The translations under genes were made by a program, and so were the position numbers. Below the pieces are notes generated by a model. It saw only the letters and a list, made by a program, of their open reading frames with translations, made no database searches and was not told the origin of the DNA. This document shows, one piece after another, positions 17,965-26,590 of a stretch of DNA of 64,000 nucleotides; the stretch's first letter is position 1, and each line of letters begins with the position of its first letter. The DNA is from Pelomonas margarita (GTDB lineage Bacteria > Pseudomonadota > Gammaproteobacteria > Burkholderiales > Burkholderiaceae_C): assembly GCF_043555875.1 (NCBI RefSeq), contig NZ_JBIGHW010000007.1, positions 1 through 64,000 on the forward strand. Direction: 5' to 3'.

Positions 17965-19713
17965 TCAGCCACCTAAGCTCTTGAGCCTCACCGCGTTACG
18001 GCCGCCGCGCTTGGCCTCGTAGAGTGCCTCGTCAGCGCGCTCCAGCAGCGGCCGCACATCGGCATCCTGCGGCGAGGCCAGACTCACGCCGATGCTGACC
18101 GTGAGCCGGCCCGCGGCGGGGAATACCGCGTCCTGCACCGCACTGCGGATCTTCTCGGCCACCATGACCGCCTCCTGCGGGCCGGAGAGCTCCGGCAGCA
18201 GCACGGCGAACTCCTCGCCGCCGAAACGCGCGGCCACGTCGGTGGTGCGCACCGAGGCCTGCAGCAGCGCCGCGAGCTGGCGCAGCACCGCGTCGCCGGC
18301 CGCGTGGCCGTGCTGGTCGTTGACGTTCTTGAAGTGGTCCGCGTCGATGAGCAGCAGCCCGTGCACGCGGCCACCATGCCCGTACCGGCGGTCCAGCGCC
18401 AGCGCATCGGCCAGCCGCGCATCCAGGCTGCGGCGGTTGTGCAGGCCGGTCAGCGGGTCGCGCGTGGCCAGATGCTCCAGCGCCGCGTTGGCGGCCTGCA
18501 ACTCCAGGGTGCGCTGCTGCACCTGGGCCTCCAGGCCGGCGTTGGCCTGTTGCAGCTCCTGCTCGGTGGCCAGCAGCGAGCGGGCCATGGACTGCATGGC
18601 CTGGCTCAGCCGGGCCAGCTCGTGCGCACCGGGGTCCTGCGGGAACTCCGGCATGCGGCGCTCAGCCCTGACGCGCTCGGCGATGTCGGCCAGTTGCTCG
18701 ACGGGCCGGCTGATGCGCCGCGCCAGCAGCAAGGCGGCCAGCGTCAGCACGCCCGCAGCCAGCGCGCCCAGCAGCACCAGCTCGCGCCGCAGGTCACGCA
18801 CCGGCCGCATGGCCAGCTCCAGCGGCTGGCGGGCCACGATGCGCCAGCCTAGCTCCGCGCTGGTGCGCGCTTGCAGCGGCGCTTCGCTGGTCAGGTAGGT
18901 CTTGCCGTCGAAGTCCAGCTCGCCCTCGAAGCGCCCGTTGGACAGCCTGGGCAACACGGCGTCGCCCCGGGCCTGTGCCAGCTTCATCGCCTCGGGGTAG
19001 AGCACGCGGCCACGGCGGTCGACGATGAGGGCATCGATGCCGCTGCCCGGCTGCTGGCGGCGGGTGACGCTGTCCAGCAGCGTGGTGACCCAGCGCCAGT
19101 GCGCATGCGTGCCGACGACACCACGCAGACGCCCCTCGGCGTCACGGATGGGCGCGGAGAAATCGATGAACCGCGTGGGCTCACCGTCGGGCAACACCGG
19201 CAACAGCTTGGCCAGCAGCTTGGCCTCGTGCATGTCGCCCACGTAGACGCGTTCACGACCGGCGATGAACCACTCGCGCTGCGCCACCGAGCGGCCCACC
19301 AGCAGGCCGCCGCTGGCTTGCAGCACGGTGCCGTCCGCGGCCACCACACCCAGCCAGGCGAACTCGTCATGCAGCGCCTTGCGGCGGTCCAGTGCATCGC
19401 GCGCCTGCCGGGAGTCCAGCGGCCCCTCCATCAGGTGTGGCGACAGGCTGAGCAACTCAATCTCGCGCTCGCGATCGCGCAGCTGGCTGGCCAGCAGCTC
19501 GGCGGCCGCCTGGGCCGTGGCCCGCACGGCAGCCGCCTGGGCCGTGTAGAGCTCATGTGTGGCCAGGCTGCCCAGGTAGCCGCCGACCGAGGTCAGGACG
19601 GCCAGAACCAGGCCGCCCAACACCAGGCTGAGCTGGCCGCGCAGGCTGGGCAGGCGGGAATGGGGCGGGCGGGCTGCGGGAAGGGTTGGAGCGTCGGGCA
19701 TCGGCGTCGGCAT
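17965..19713 (-). CDS. Membrane diguanylate cyclase with Cache-like sensor and HAMP
   Basis: This is a 582-residue inner-membrane enzyme making cyclic di-GMP from two GTP. TM1 (about 27-49) and TM2 (about 311-333) flank a periplasmic Cache-like sensor. HAMP (about 333-385), a coiled coil (385-412) and a GGDEF domain (about 415-578) follow. The active site is intact as GGEEF (498-502) with DADHFK (457-462). An inhibitory I-site, RxxD at 489-492, sits five residues before GGEEF, so product inhibition is expected. Downstream effectors could include the PilZ protein at 60601. The periplasmic ligand is unknown. Confidence 0.92.
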   Translation of the reverse strand: MPTPMPDAPTLPAARPPHSRLPSLRGQLSLVLGGLVLAVLTSVGGYLGSLATHELYTAQAAAVRATAQAAAELLASQLRDREREIELLSLSPHLMEGPLDSRQARDALDRRKALHDEFAWLGVVAADGTVLQASGGLLVGRSVAQREWFIAGRERVYVGDMHEAKLLAKLLPVLPDGEPTRFIDFSAPIRDAEGRLRGVVGTHAHWRWVTTLLDSVTRRQQPGSGIDALIVDRRGRVLYPEAMKLAQARGDAVLPRLSNGRFEGELDFDGKTYLTSEAPLQARTSAELGWRIVARQPLELAMRPVRDLRRELVLLGALAAGVLTLAALLLARRISRPVEQLADIAERVRAERRMPEFPQDPGAHELARLSQAMQSMARSLLATEQELQQANAGLEAQVQQRTLELQAANAALEHLATRDPLTGLHNRRSLDARLADALALDRRYGHGGRVHGLLLIDADHFKNVNDQHGHAAGDAVLRQLAALLQASVRTTDVAARFGGEEFAVLLPELSGPQEAVMVAEKIRSAVQDAVFPAAGRLTVSIGVSLASPQDADVRPLLERADEALYEAKRGGRNAVRLKSLGG

Positions 19714-19749
19714 AGGCCGGCTCGACCGGCCGGCGCAGTCTAAGCCGCG

Positions 19750-22125
19750 TCAGCCAGCCTGCGGCAGCGTCAGCCGCATGACCGTGCCCAGCGGCCCCGT
19801 GCGCAACAGCTCCGCGCTTCCCCCATGCAGGTCCATCACGCGGCGCACGATGTACAGGCCCAGGCCATGGGCCGACTCCTGCCCGCCGCCGCGCGCGCCC
19901 CGCGAGAACAGGCGTGGCAGCAGCTCGCGTGGGATGCCCGGCCCGCCATCGGCCACCTCGAACTGCAGCGCGGCCGGCTCATCGAAGTCCATCACGTGCA
20001 GCGTCACCGGGCTCGCACCGGGCGCGTACTTCAGCGCGTTGGACAGCAGGTTGCGCAGCGCCAGCCGCATCAGGCTCATGTCCATCAGCGCCGTGCGCGT
20101 GGCCGTGTGGCGGCGCACGGCCACGCGCTCGCGCTGGTCGCGCGGCAGGTCGGCGATGGTGACGGCGACCAGCGTGTCGATGTCGGTGTCCAGCCGCGCG
20201 ATGCTGCCGGCGCCCGCCAGCAGGCTGGCTGCCGCCAGCGTGTTGTCCACGCCGGCCAGCACCTGGCCCAGCACGGCCTGCGCGCGCGTCAGCCGCTCCT
20301 GCGCCTGACGCTCGCCGCGCCCGGCCAGGCTGGCGGCTGCACTCTGCAGCGCCGCGCTGGCATTGTTCAGTGGCTGGCGCACCTCATGGGCCAGCACGTC
20401 CAGCATCTCCGAGCGCTCGCGCAGCAGCTGATCCAGCTCCCGCACATGGCGCTCGGTCTGGCGGCGCATCTGCTGCTCCTGCGCCAGCTCGGCGCGGCGC
20501 TGCAGTTCCTCGGTGATGTCGTCCACCAGCGCGAGCGCTCGCTGTGGCCGCCCCAGGGCGTCGAACTCGGCCACCGCCGACACCCGCACATCCCGCAGGC
20601 TGCCGTTGGCGCAGATCAACTGCACCGCGCAATCGTCCACATGGCCGTCGCGCCAGACAGCCGGGTTGTGGGCCTCGCGCATCTGGCGACTGGAATGCGG
20701 CGTCATGAAGTCATCCAGCAGCCGGCCGATGACCTGCTCACGCCGGTAGCCCAGCCGCTCCAGCCAGCGGTCCGAGACGCTGAGCAACCGCCCGGCCACG
20801 TCCACCGAATGCATCAGCGCCGGAGTCGACTCGTACAGCACGCGCAGCCGCTGGCGGTTGTGCTCCAGTTCCAGCGAGGCACGGTGGTGGGCCGTGACAT
20901 CCTGGAACGCGCCCACCAGCCGCACCGGCACGCCATCCTGCCAATCCACCTGCCCTTGGGCCAGCACCCAGATCTCGCGCCCGGTGGCGGTGAGTAGGGG
21001 CAGTTCCAGGCTCCAGGGCTCGCCCTGCAGGATGCCGCGCTGCACGGCGGCCTCGATGATGGCGCGCGCCTCGGGCTGGTAGTAGCCGACTGCTTCGTCC
21101 AACGTGGGTCGATGGCCGGGCGGCAGGTCATGGATGCGACAGGTCTGGTCACTCCAGAGCAGCTCATGGGTCTGCAGGTCCAGGCTCCAGCCGCCAACCC
21201 CGGCAACCCGGCCCGTGCGGTCCAGCAACGCCTTGCTCTCCCGCAACTCGCGCTCGGCGCTGAGGCGGTCGGTCACGTCCTCGGCGATGCCGACGTAGCC
21301 AGCCAGCTCGCCCTGCGGCGTCAGCAGCGGCTGGGCGCGTGCCCAGATCTGGCGCGCCTGGGCACCCGCCGGGCCGGCGCGATAACGCATTTCGAAGGGC
21401 TGGCGACGCTGCACGCAGCGCTGCCAGTGGCTGCGCACCGACGCGAGATCCTGCGTCGACAGGGTCGCCATCCATCCCTCCCCCAACGCCTGGCCGGCCG
21501 CCAGCCCGTGCACGCGCTGCCAGACCAGGTTGGTGTAGATGCAACGCCCGGCCGTGTCGGCACGAAAAACGCCCAGCGGCGCCGTCTCGGCCAGCAGTCG
21601 GAACGGCTGCTCGTCCCGGTCGGCCCGGCTCTGCGCACGCTCGCGCATCATCAAAGCCTCGGCCGCCGCGCCGGCCAGCCGCGTCAGCGCCTCGCGCTGC
21701 GCCTCGCTGAGCTCGCGGGGCCGGTAGTCCACGACGCACAGCGTGCCCGGGTGACTGCCATCGTCCAGCCTCACGGGCACGCCGGCATAGAAGCGCAGCG
21801 GCGGGCTGGCCAACACATCCGGGTGGTCCTCGAACCGCGGATCCAGCCGCGCGTCGTTGACCTCGAACAGCCCGTCGGCCAGCAAGGTATGCGCACAGAA
21901 GGTCAGCGCCCTCGGCGTCTCGCTGCGGCCAAAGCCGACCGCCGCCTTGAACCATTGCCGGTGCTCGTCCAGCAGCCCGAGCAACGCGACCGGCGTGCCG
22001 CAAATCTGCGCGGCCAGCGCGGTCAGGTGATCGAACAGCGGTTCGGGCTCGGAGTCCATGACCGCCAGCGCGGCCAGTCGGGCCAGGCGGCGATCCTCGT
22101 CAGGCGGCGGGGCGGGATTGCGCAT
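19750..22125 (-). CDS. GAF / triple-PAS sensor histidine kinase
   Basis: This 791-residue soluble kinase has a GAF domain (about 25-160), then three PAS/PAC modules (about 173-292, 300-415 and 425-545). A short coiled coil leads to the HisKA dimerisation domain with phospho-acceptor His580 (LAHEVRQPL) and an HATPase_c domain (about 670-788, with DGGPGI and HGLGLYIVRR). There are no transmembrane segments, so it senses cytoplasmic signals. It lies 36 bp upstream of the diguanylate cyclase on the same strand, so the pair may be co-transcribed, with the convergent response regulator 17260-17952 as a possible partner (inference). Confidence 0.9.
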   Translation of the reverse strand: MRNPAPPPDEDRRLARLAALAVMDSEPEPLFDHLTALAAQICGTPVALLGLLDEHRQWFKAAVGFGRSETPRALTFCAHTLLADGLFEVNDARLDPRFEDHPDVLASPPLRFYAGVPVRLDDGSHPGTLCVVDYRPRELSEAQREALTRLAGAAAEALMMRERAQSRADRDEQPFRLLAETAPLGVFRADTAGRCIYTNLVWQRVHGLAAGQALGEGWMATLSTQDLASVRSHWQRCVQRRQPFEMRYRAGPAGAQARQIWARAQPLLTPQGELAGYVGIAEDVTDRLSAERELRESKALLDRTGRVAGVGGWSLDLQTHELLWSDQTCRIHDLPPGHRPTLDEAVGYYQPEARAIIEAAVQRGILQGEPWSLELPLLTATGREIWVLAQGQVDWQDGVPVRLVGAFQDVTAHHRASLELEHNRQRLRVLYESTPALMHSVDVAGRLLSVSDRWLERLGYRREQVIGRLLDDFMTPHSSRQMREAHNPAVWRDGHVDDCAVQLICANGSLRDVRVSAVAEFDALGRPQRALALVDDITEELQRRAELAQEQQMRRQTERHVRELDQLLRERSEMLDVLAHEVRQPLNNASAALQSAAASLAGRGERQAQERLTRAQAVLGQVLAGVDNTLAAASLLAGAGSIARLDTDIDTLVAVTIADLPRDQRERVAVRRHTATRTALMDMSLMRLALRNLLSNALKYAPGASPVTLHVMDFDEPAALQFEVADGGPGIPRELLPRLFSRGARGGGQESAHGLGLYIVRRVMDLHGGSAELLRTGPLGTVMRLTLPQAG

Positions 22126-22160
22126 GACCGCGAGCTTAGGGCAGGTGCGCGAGCACGGTC

Positions 22161-22191
22161 CAAAAACGACAACGACCGCCTGAGCGGTCGT
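22161..22191 (-). terminator. Rho-independent terminator of the PEP-CTERM gene
   Basis: Read on the minus strand, an 8-bp stem (ACGACCGC / GCGGTCGT, 4-nt loop, 72-91 of this line) is followed by a T-rich run at 22162-22166. It lies 34 bp past the stop of 22225-22950. Confidence 0.7.
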
Positions 22192-22224
22192 CTGTCATGT
22201 CACCGGCAGCAGCCGGAACGCGGG

Positions 22225-22950
22225 TCAGCGGGCGCCGGCGCGCTTGCGGCTCCAGCCCAGCACGCCCAGCGCGCTCAGGGCCAGCGCCAGGCTGGCAGGC
22301 TCGGGCAGTTGGCCGGGCACGGAAGCATCCTGGCGCGCGAAAGAGAGGTTGTCCAGCATGAACAACTCATCGCCGCCCGTCACGACCATGGACTTGGCGA
22401 CACCACCGAAATTCAGCGTCAGGGGATCACCCCAGTCACAGAACTCAACAGCGGCGATGCCGCACTTGCCCGCAGCCAGGCCATCCACCGTGCCGAGCGA
22501 GCCGACGCCGTCCAGGCCCGAGAACAGCTCGATGCGGACATTGGAGCTCACGAGCGCCTTGTAAGACAGCGACGACCCGGCAACAAATCCCTCGGCGAAG
22601 TTGATCGTAAAGCTGGGGCTCTGGGTGGCGGCCGCAACACCGATCGTGGCGGGATCCTCGATACTGGGGTTGCTGGCCAGCAGCAGCGCGCCACAACCCG
22701 CCCCCCCGACCGGTGCGAAGCTGGAGAAACCGCCGCAACCGCGCGCGTTGCTGCGAACACCCCAGGCATCGCCCGTGAACGCCACGCCCAACTCGGCATA
22801 CGGGTTGTTGGACGCCAGCGCGACCATGCCCCACTGGTCAAGATCCAGCGTGATCTTCTCGAAATCGATGGTGACAGGTTCCAGCGCCGCGAACGCCGGT
22901 TGCACCAGGGCCGCCAAGGCAATGGCCAGAAGTTTGCTCGTTGCACGCAT
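22225..22950 (-). CDS. PEP-CTERM sorted secreted protein
   Basis: This is a 241-residue exported protein with a signal peptide (1-21, ending PAFAA), a beta-rich body of unknown function with several Cys, and a C-terminal PEP-CTERM signal. The signal consists of LPEPASLAL, a hydrophobic helix, and a basic tail (SRKRAGAR). Exosortase (EpsH-type) cleaves at such signals, usually in species making exopolysaccharide. The exosortase itself is not in this window. ATG 22950 has GGAGAG upstream. The gene is divergent from the LysR regulator 23107, with about 156 bp between them, and carries its own terminator. Confidence 0.88.
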   Translation of the reverse strand: MRATSKLLAIALAALVQPAFAALEPVTIDFEKITLDLDQWGMVALASNNPYAELGVAFTGDAWGVRSNARGCGGFSSFAPVGGAGCGALLLASNPSIEDPATIGVAAATQSPSFTINFAEGFVAGSSLSYKALVSSNVRIELFSGLDGVGSLGTVDGLAAGKCGIAAVEFCDWGDPLTLNFGGVAKSMVVTGGDELFMLDNLSFARQDASVPGQLPEPASLALALSALGVLGWSRKRAGAR

Positions 22951-23106
22951 GGCGCTCTCCGTCGGGTCGTTCGAGTTGATCTGTGGCCCGAAATGTAAAC
23001 AAGCCTTTCTGTCCTGGGCCGCGCCCTGCCCCTTCAGTTGAGGGGTGAGGCCGAGGCCGCACCCGTCATCAAGGGGGTAGCGGAGGGCTTGGCTACACTG
23101 CCTGCG

Positions 23107-24024
23107 GTGGAAACCAAATGGCTTGAAGACTTCGTCAGCCTCGCCGAGACGCGCAGCTTCTCCCGCTCCGCCCAGCTCCGGCATGTGACCCAGCCTGCGT
23201 TCTCGCGCCGCATCCAGGCGCTGGAGGCCTGGGCGGGTGTTGACTTGGTGGATCGCTCGTCCTACCCGACCCGGCTGACCGCTGCCGGCGCAACGCTGCT
23301 GGCCCAGGCGGTGGAACTGCTGGGCAACCTGCAGGCCACGCGCAACATGCTGCGCAGCCACCAGGCGGCCGACCAGGACATGATCGAGTTCGCCGTGCCG
23401 CACTCGCTGGCGTTCAGCTTCTTCCCGCACTGGCTGATGGGGCTGCGGCGCGGCTTCGGTGCCATCAAGTGCCGGCTCAATGCGGCCAATGTGCACGACG
23501 CGATGCTGCAGCTCAGCGAGGGCAACTGCGACCTGCTGCTGGTCTACCACCACGCCAGCCAGCCACTGCAACTGGACCCGGAGCGCTACCAGATGGTGTC
23601 GCTGGGCCACGAAACGCTGTCGCCCTACGCCAAACCCGACACGCAGGGCGAGCCGCTGTTCCGCCTGCCCGGGCGGCCCGGCCAGAAGATTCCCTTCCTG
23701 AGTTACGCGGCGGGCGCCTACCTGGGGCGCATCGTCGAGCTCATCGTCAAGGAAGCCGACTGCGCGCTGAACCTGGACGCCATCTATGAGACCGACATGG
23801 CCGAGGGCCTGAAGGCCATGGCCCTGGAAGGCCACGGCTGCGCCTTCCTGCCCGCCAGCTCGGTTCAGAAGGAACTGGCCGGGGGCCGCCTCGTGGCAGC
23901 CGCACCGCCGGGCACGTTCAGCGTCAGCATGGAGCTGCGCATGTACCGCGAGCGCCCCGAGGCCTCGCGCCGGCACAAGCCCGCCGCCCAGGCGTTGTGG
24001 GACTACTTGGCGGCCACACCGTAA
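23107..24024 (+). CDS. LysR-family regulator, HypT/YjiE-like
   Basis: This 305-residue LysR-type regulator has an N-terminal winged helix (about 3-62, TRSFSRSAQLRHVTQPAFSRR) and a C-terminal effector-binding region. The opening ETKWLEDF and the overall pattern resemble HypT (YjiE), a hypochlorite-responsive regulator of E. coli. The genes controlled here are unknown, but it precedes the glt importer on the same strand by 108 bp and may regulate it (inference). The GTG start at 23107 matches the family N-terminus. The frame is open 69 bp further upstream, so a longer form is possible. Confidence 0.82.
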   Translation: METKWLEDFVSLAETRSFSRSAQLRHVTQPAFSRRIQALEAWAGVDLVDRSSYPTRLTAAGATLLAQAVELLGNLQATRNMLRSHQAADQDMIEFAVPHSLAFSFFPHWLMGLRRGFGAIKCRLNAANVHDAMLQLSEGNCDLLLVYHHASQPLQLDPERYQMVSLGHETLSPYAKPDTQGEPLFRLPGRPGQKIPFLSYAAGAYLGRIVELIVKEADCALNLDAIYETDMAEGLKAMALEGHGCAFLPASSVQKELAGGRLVAAAPPGTFSVSMELRMYRERPEASRRHKPAAQALWDYLAATP

Positions 24025-24132
24025 GGACTTTCCACATGCCCTTCACGGTGAAAACCCGTATTCGGGCAATTCACACGGCGTGGTCTGCTCGCCGCCATCA
24101 TTGACACCCCCATTCCTGTTGTTGGAGTCCCC

Positions 24133-25020
24133 ATGAAGAAAGTTCTGCTCGTCGCCGCTCTGGCTGCCGCTTCGGTCGCTGCCCATGCCGACACGCTGAA
24201 GAAGATCAAGGACAGCGGCGTCATCACGCTGGGTGTGCGAGAGTCCTCCGGCCTGTCCTACACCATCGGCGACGGCAAGTTCGTCGGCTATCACATCGAC
24301 GTTTGCGACCGTGTCGTCGCCGACCTGCGCAAGCAGCTGGGTGGCAAGCTGGAGGTGAAGCTGCAACCGGTCACGTCCGCAAACCGCATCCCGCTGACGG
24401 TCAACGGCACCATCGATCTGGAGTGCGGCTCGACGACCAACAACGTCGCCCGCCAGAAGGATGTCGCCTTCGCCGTGACCACCTACGTCGAGGAAGTGCG
24501 CATCGCCGTGAAGGCGGCCTCGGGCATCACCTCCATCAACCAGTTGGCCGGCAAGACCCTGGCCACGACCACCGGCACCACCTCGGTGCAGACGCTGCGC
24601 AAGCACGAGCGCGCCGCGGGCGTGGATTTCAAGGAAGTGTTCGGCAAAGACCACGCCGACAGCTTCCTGCTGCTGGACTCCGGCCGCGCCGACGCCTTCG
24701 TGATGGACGGCTCCATCCTGGCCAAGAACATCGCCACGTCCAAGGCCCCGGCCGACTTCAAGATCGTCGGCGAGGTGCTGGCCGTCGAGCCCATCGCCAT
24801 CATGATGCGCAAGGACGACCCGGCCTTCAAGAAGGCCGTGGACGACAGCATCAAGGCCCAGATCAAGTCGGGCGAGCTGGCGAAGACCTACGACAAGTGG
24901 TTCCTGCAGCCCATCCCGCCCACCAATGCCAAGATCGGCCTGCCTCTGTCGGCCGCCACCAAGGACGCCTGGGCCAATCCGAACGACAAGCCGGCGGAAG
25001 ACTACGCCGCCAAGAAGTAA
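24133..25020 (+). CDS. gltI: Glutamate/aspartate ABC transporter substrate-binding protein
   Basis: This 295-residue periplasmic protein captures glutamate and aspartate for the GltJKL importer. It has a signal peptide (1-19, cleavage after AHA), then DTLKKIKDSGVITLGVRESSGLSY, typical of the GltI family, and the family pattern CGSTTNN. The C-terminus is lysine-rich. GGAG precedes ATG 24133. It is the first gene of the four-gene gltIJKL operon, and a strong hairpin follows its stop. This explains how the binding protein can be made in excess of the membrane parts. Confidence 0.93.
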   Translation: MKKVLLVAALAAASVAAHADTLKKIKDSGVITLGVRESSGLSYTIGDGKFVGYHIDVCDRVVADLRKQLGGKLEVKLQPVTSANRIPLTVNGTIDLECGSTTNNVARQKDVAFAVTTYVEEVRIAVKAASGITSINQLAGKTLATTTGTTSVQTLRKHERAAGVDFKEVFGKDHADSFLLLDSGRADAFVMDGSILAKNIATSKAPADFKIVGEVLAVEPIAIMMRKDDPAFKKAVDDSIKAQIKSGELAKTYDKWFLQPIPPTNAKIGLPLSAATKDAWANPNDKPAEDYAAKK

Positions 25021-25045
25021 ACGCTGGCACGTTTTGAGCTGATGC

Positions 25046-25070
25046 AAAGCGGGTGCCTGGCACCCGCTTT
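25046..25070 (+). terminator. Hairpin between gltI and gltJ (partial terminator / mRNA stabiliser)
   Basis: A perfect 12-bp inverted repeat (AAAGCGGGTGCC and its complement) has a single central base and is followed by GTTCT. It lies 25 bp after the gltI stop and before the gltJ ribosome-binding site. This placement is typical of attenuating or 3'-end-protecting hairpins in binding-protein-first ABC operons. Confidence 0.75.
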
Positions 25071-25095
25071 GTTCTAGAGGGTGCAAGGAGAGGCG

Positions 25096-25833
25096 ATGAG
25101 TTGGGACTGGCAGGTGTTCTGCAAGAACACGCTTGATGGGGAGGTGGTCGCCAGCTGCTTTGGCAGCAACGGCGACATCACCTATCTGCAATGGATGATT
25201 TCGGCCTGGGGCTGGACGCTGAGCGTTGCGCTGCTGGCGTTGGTGCTGGCACTGGCGATGGGCTCGCTGATGGGCATCCTGCGCACGGCGCCCAGCCGCG
25301 GCCTGGTGTTCCTGGGGAACGCCTGGACTGAGCTGTTCCGCAACATCCCGCTGCTGGTGCAGCTCTTCCTCTGGTACCACGTGCTGCCGTCCGTCTTCCC
25401 GTTGTTGCGGGAGGTGCCCAGCTTCATCCTGGTGGTGTTCGCGCTGGGTTTCTTCACGTCGGCGCGCATCGCCGAACAGGTCAAGGCCGGCATCCAGAGC
25501 CTGCCCAAGGGCCAGCGCTACGCCGGCTTGGCGATGGGCTTCACGCTGCCGCAGACCTACCGCTACGTGTTGCTGCCCATGGCCTTTCGCATCGTCATCC
25601 CGCCACTGACCAGCGAGAGCATGAACATCATCAAGAACTCGTCGGTGGCCTTCGCGGTCAGCATCGCCGAGCTGACGATGTTCTCCATCCAGGCCAGCGA
25701 GGAAACCTCGCGCAGCATCGAGATCTACCTTGGCGCGACGGCGCTGTACTTCATCTCCGCGTTTGCGATCAACCGCGTGGCCCTCGTCATCGAGAACCGG
25801 GCGCGCGTGCCCGGCATGGTGGGGGGCAAATGA
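25096..25833 (+). CDS. gltJ: Glutamate/aspartate ABC transporter permease
   Basis: This 245-residue inner-membrane permease is one half of the glutamate/aspartate channel, with about five membrane segments. The conserved amino-acid-permease stretches AWTELFRNIPLLVQLF and TSARIAEQVKAGIQSLPKGQ (coupling to the ATPase) are present. ATG 25096 is preferred to the GTG at 25081 because AAGGAGAG lies just upstream. It overlaps gltK by 4 bp (ATGATG over TGA). Confidence 0.93.
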   Translation: MSWDWQVFCKNTLDGEVVASCFGSNGDITYLQWMISAWGWTLSVALLALVLALAMGSLMGILRTAPSRGLVFLGNAWTELFRNIPLLVQLFLWYHVLPSVFPLLREVPSFILVVFALGFFTSARIAEQVKAGIQSLPKGQRYAGLAMGFTLPQTYRYVLLPMAFRIVIPPLTSESMNIIKNSSVAFAVSIAELTMFSIQASEETSRSIEIYLGATALYFISAFAINRVALVIENRARVPGMVGGK

Positions 25834-26501
25834 TGCTGCAACTCGATTTCGCCTTCCTCAGCTGGGACGTCGTCACCGGCTTCGTCGCCAAAGGCTTCTT
25901 CTTCTCGCTACAACTGACGCTGATCGCCATGATCGGCGGCATCCTGCTGGGCACGCTGCTGGCGCTGATGCGCCTGTCCGGCAAGCCCTGGCTTGAGATG
26001 CCCGCGGCGGCCTACGTCAACACGCTGCGCTCCATCCCACTGGTGATGGTCATCCTGTGGTTCTTCCTGCTGATCCCGCTGATGACGGGCAAGCCCATGG
26101 GCGCGGAGCTGTCGGCCATCATCACCTTCACGCTGTTCGAGGCGGCCTACTACTCCGAGATCATGCGCGCCGGCATCCAGAGCGTGCCCAAGGGCCAGGT
26201 CTACGCCGGCTACGCCGTGGGCATGACCTACCGCCAGACCATGCAGCTGGTGGTGCTGCCGCAGGCCTTCCGCAACATGCTGCCGGTGCTGCTGACGCAG
26301 ACCATCATCCTGTTCCAGGACACCTCTCTGGTCTACGCCATCGGCGCCTACGACCTGCTCAAGGGCTTCGAGGTGGCCGGCAAGAACTTCAATCGGCCGG
26401 TCGAGACCTACCTCGTCGCCACCGCCGTCTACTTCGTCATCTGCTTCGGCCTGTCCATGACGGTGCGCCGCCTGCAGGCCCGCATCCAAATCATTCGCTG
26501 A
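25830..26501 (+). CDS. gltK: Glutamate/aspartate ABC transporter permease
   Basis: This 223-residue membrane permease is the partner of GltJ. It has several hydrophobic segments and the coupling motif EIMRAGIQSVPKGQVYAGYAVGMTY around residues 109-133. It begins with two consecutive ATG codons overlapping the gltJ stop, so it is translationally coupled. An 89-bp gap with a palindromic repeat separates it from gltL, which is unusual inside this operon. Confidence 0.93.
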   Translation: MMLQLDFAFLSWDVVTGFVAKGFFFSLQLTLIAMIGGILLGTLLALMRLSGKPWLEMPAAAYVNTLRSIPLVMVILWFFLLIPLMTGKPMGAELSAIITFTLFEAAYYSEIMRAGIQSVPKGQVYAGYAVGMTYRQTMQLVVLPQAFRNMLPVLLTQTIILFQDTSLVYAIGAYDLLKGFEVAGKNFNRPVETYLVATAVYFVICFGLSMTVRRLQARIQIIR

Positions 26502-26539
26502 GAGAGATCCATGTACCCCCACGCTCACATTCGTTCGCT

Positions 26540-26572
26540 GCCCCCCAAGGGGGCGCTGCGCCTCCTAGAGGC
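26540..26572. repeat. Short palindromic (REP-like) element inside the glt operon
   Basis: Two adjacent hairpins, GCCCCCCAAGGGGGC (26540-26554) and GCCTC-CTA-GAGGC (26560-26572), lie in the only large gap of the operon, just before the gltL ribosome-binding site. A related CCCCC/GGGGG palindrome occurs at 45402-45416, which suggests a dispersed repeat family (inference). Confidence 0.6.
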
Positions 26573-26590
26573 GGCTCGTCGGAGGCTCCC

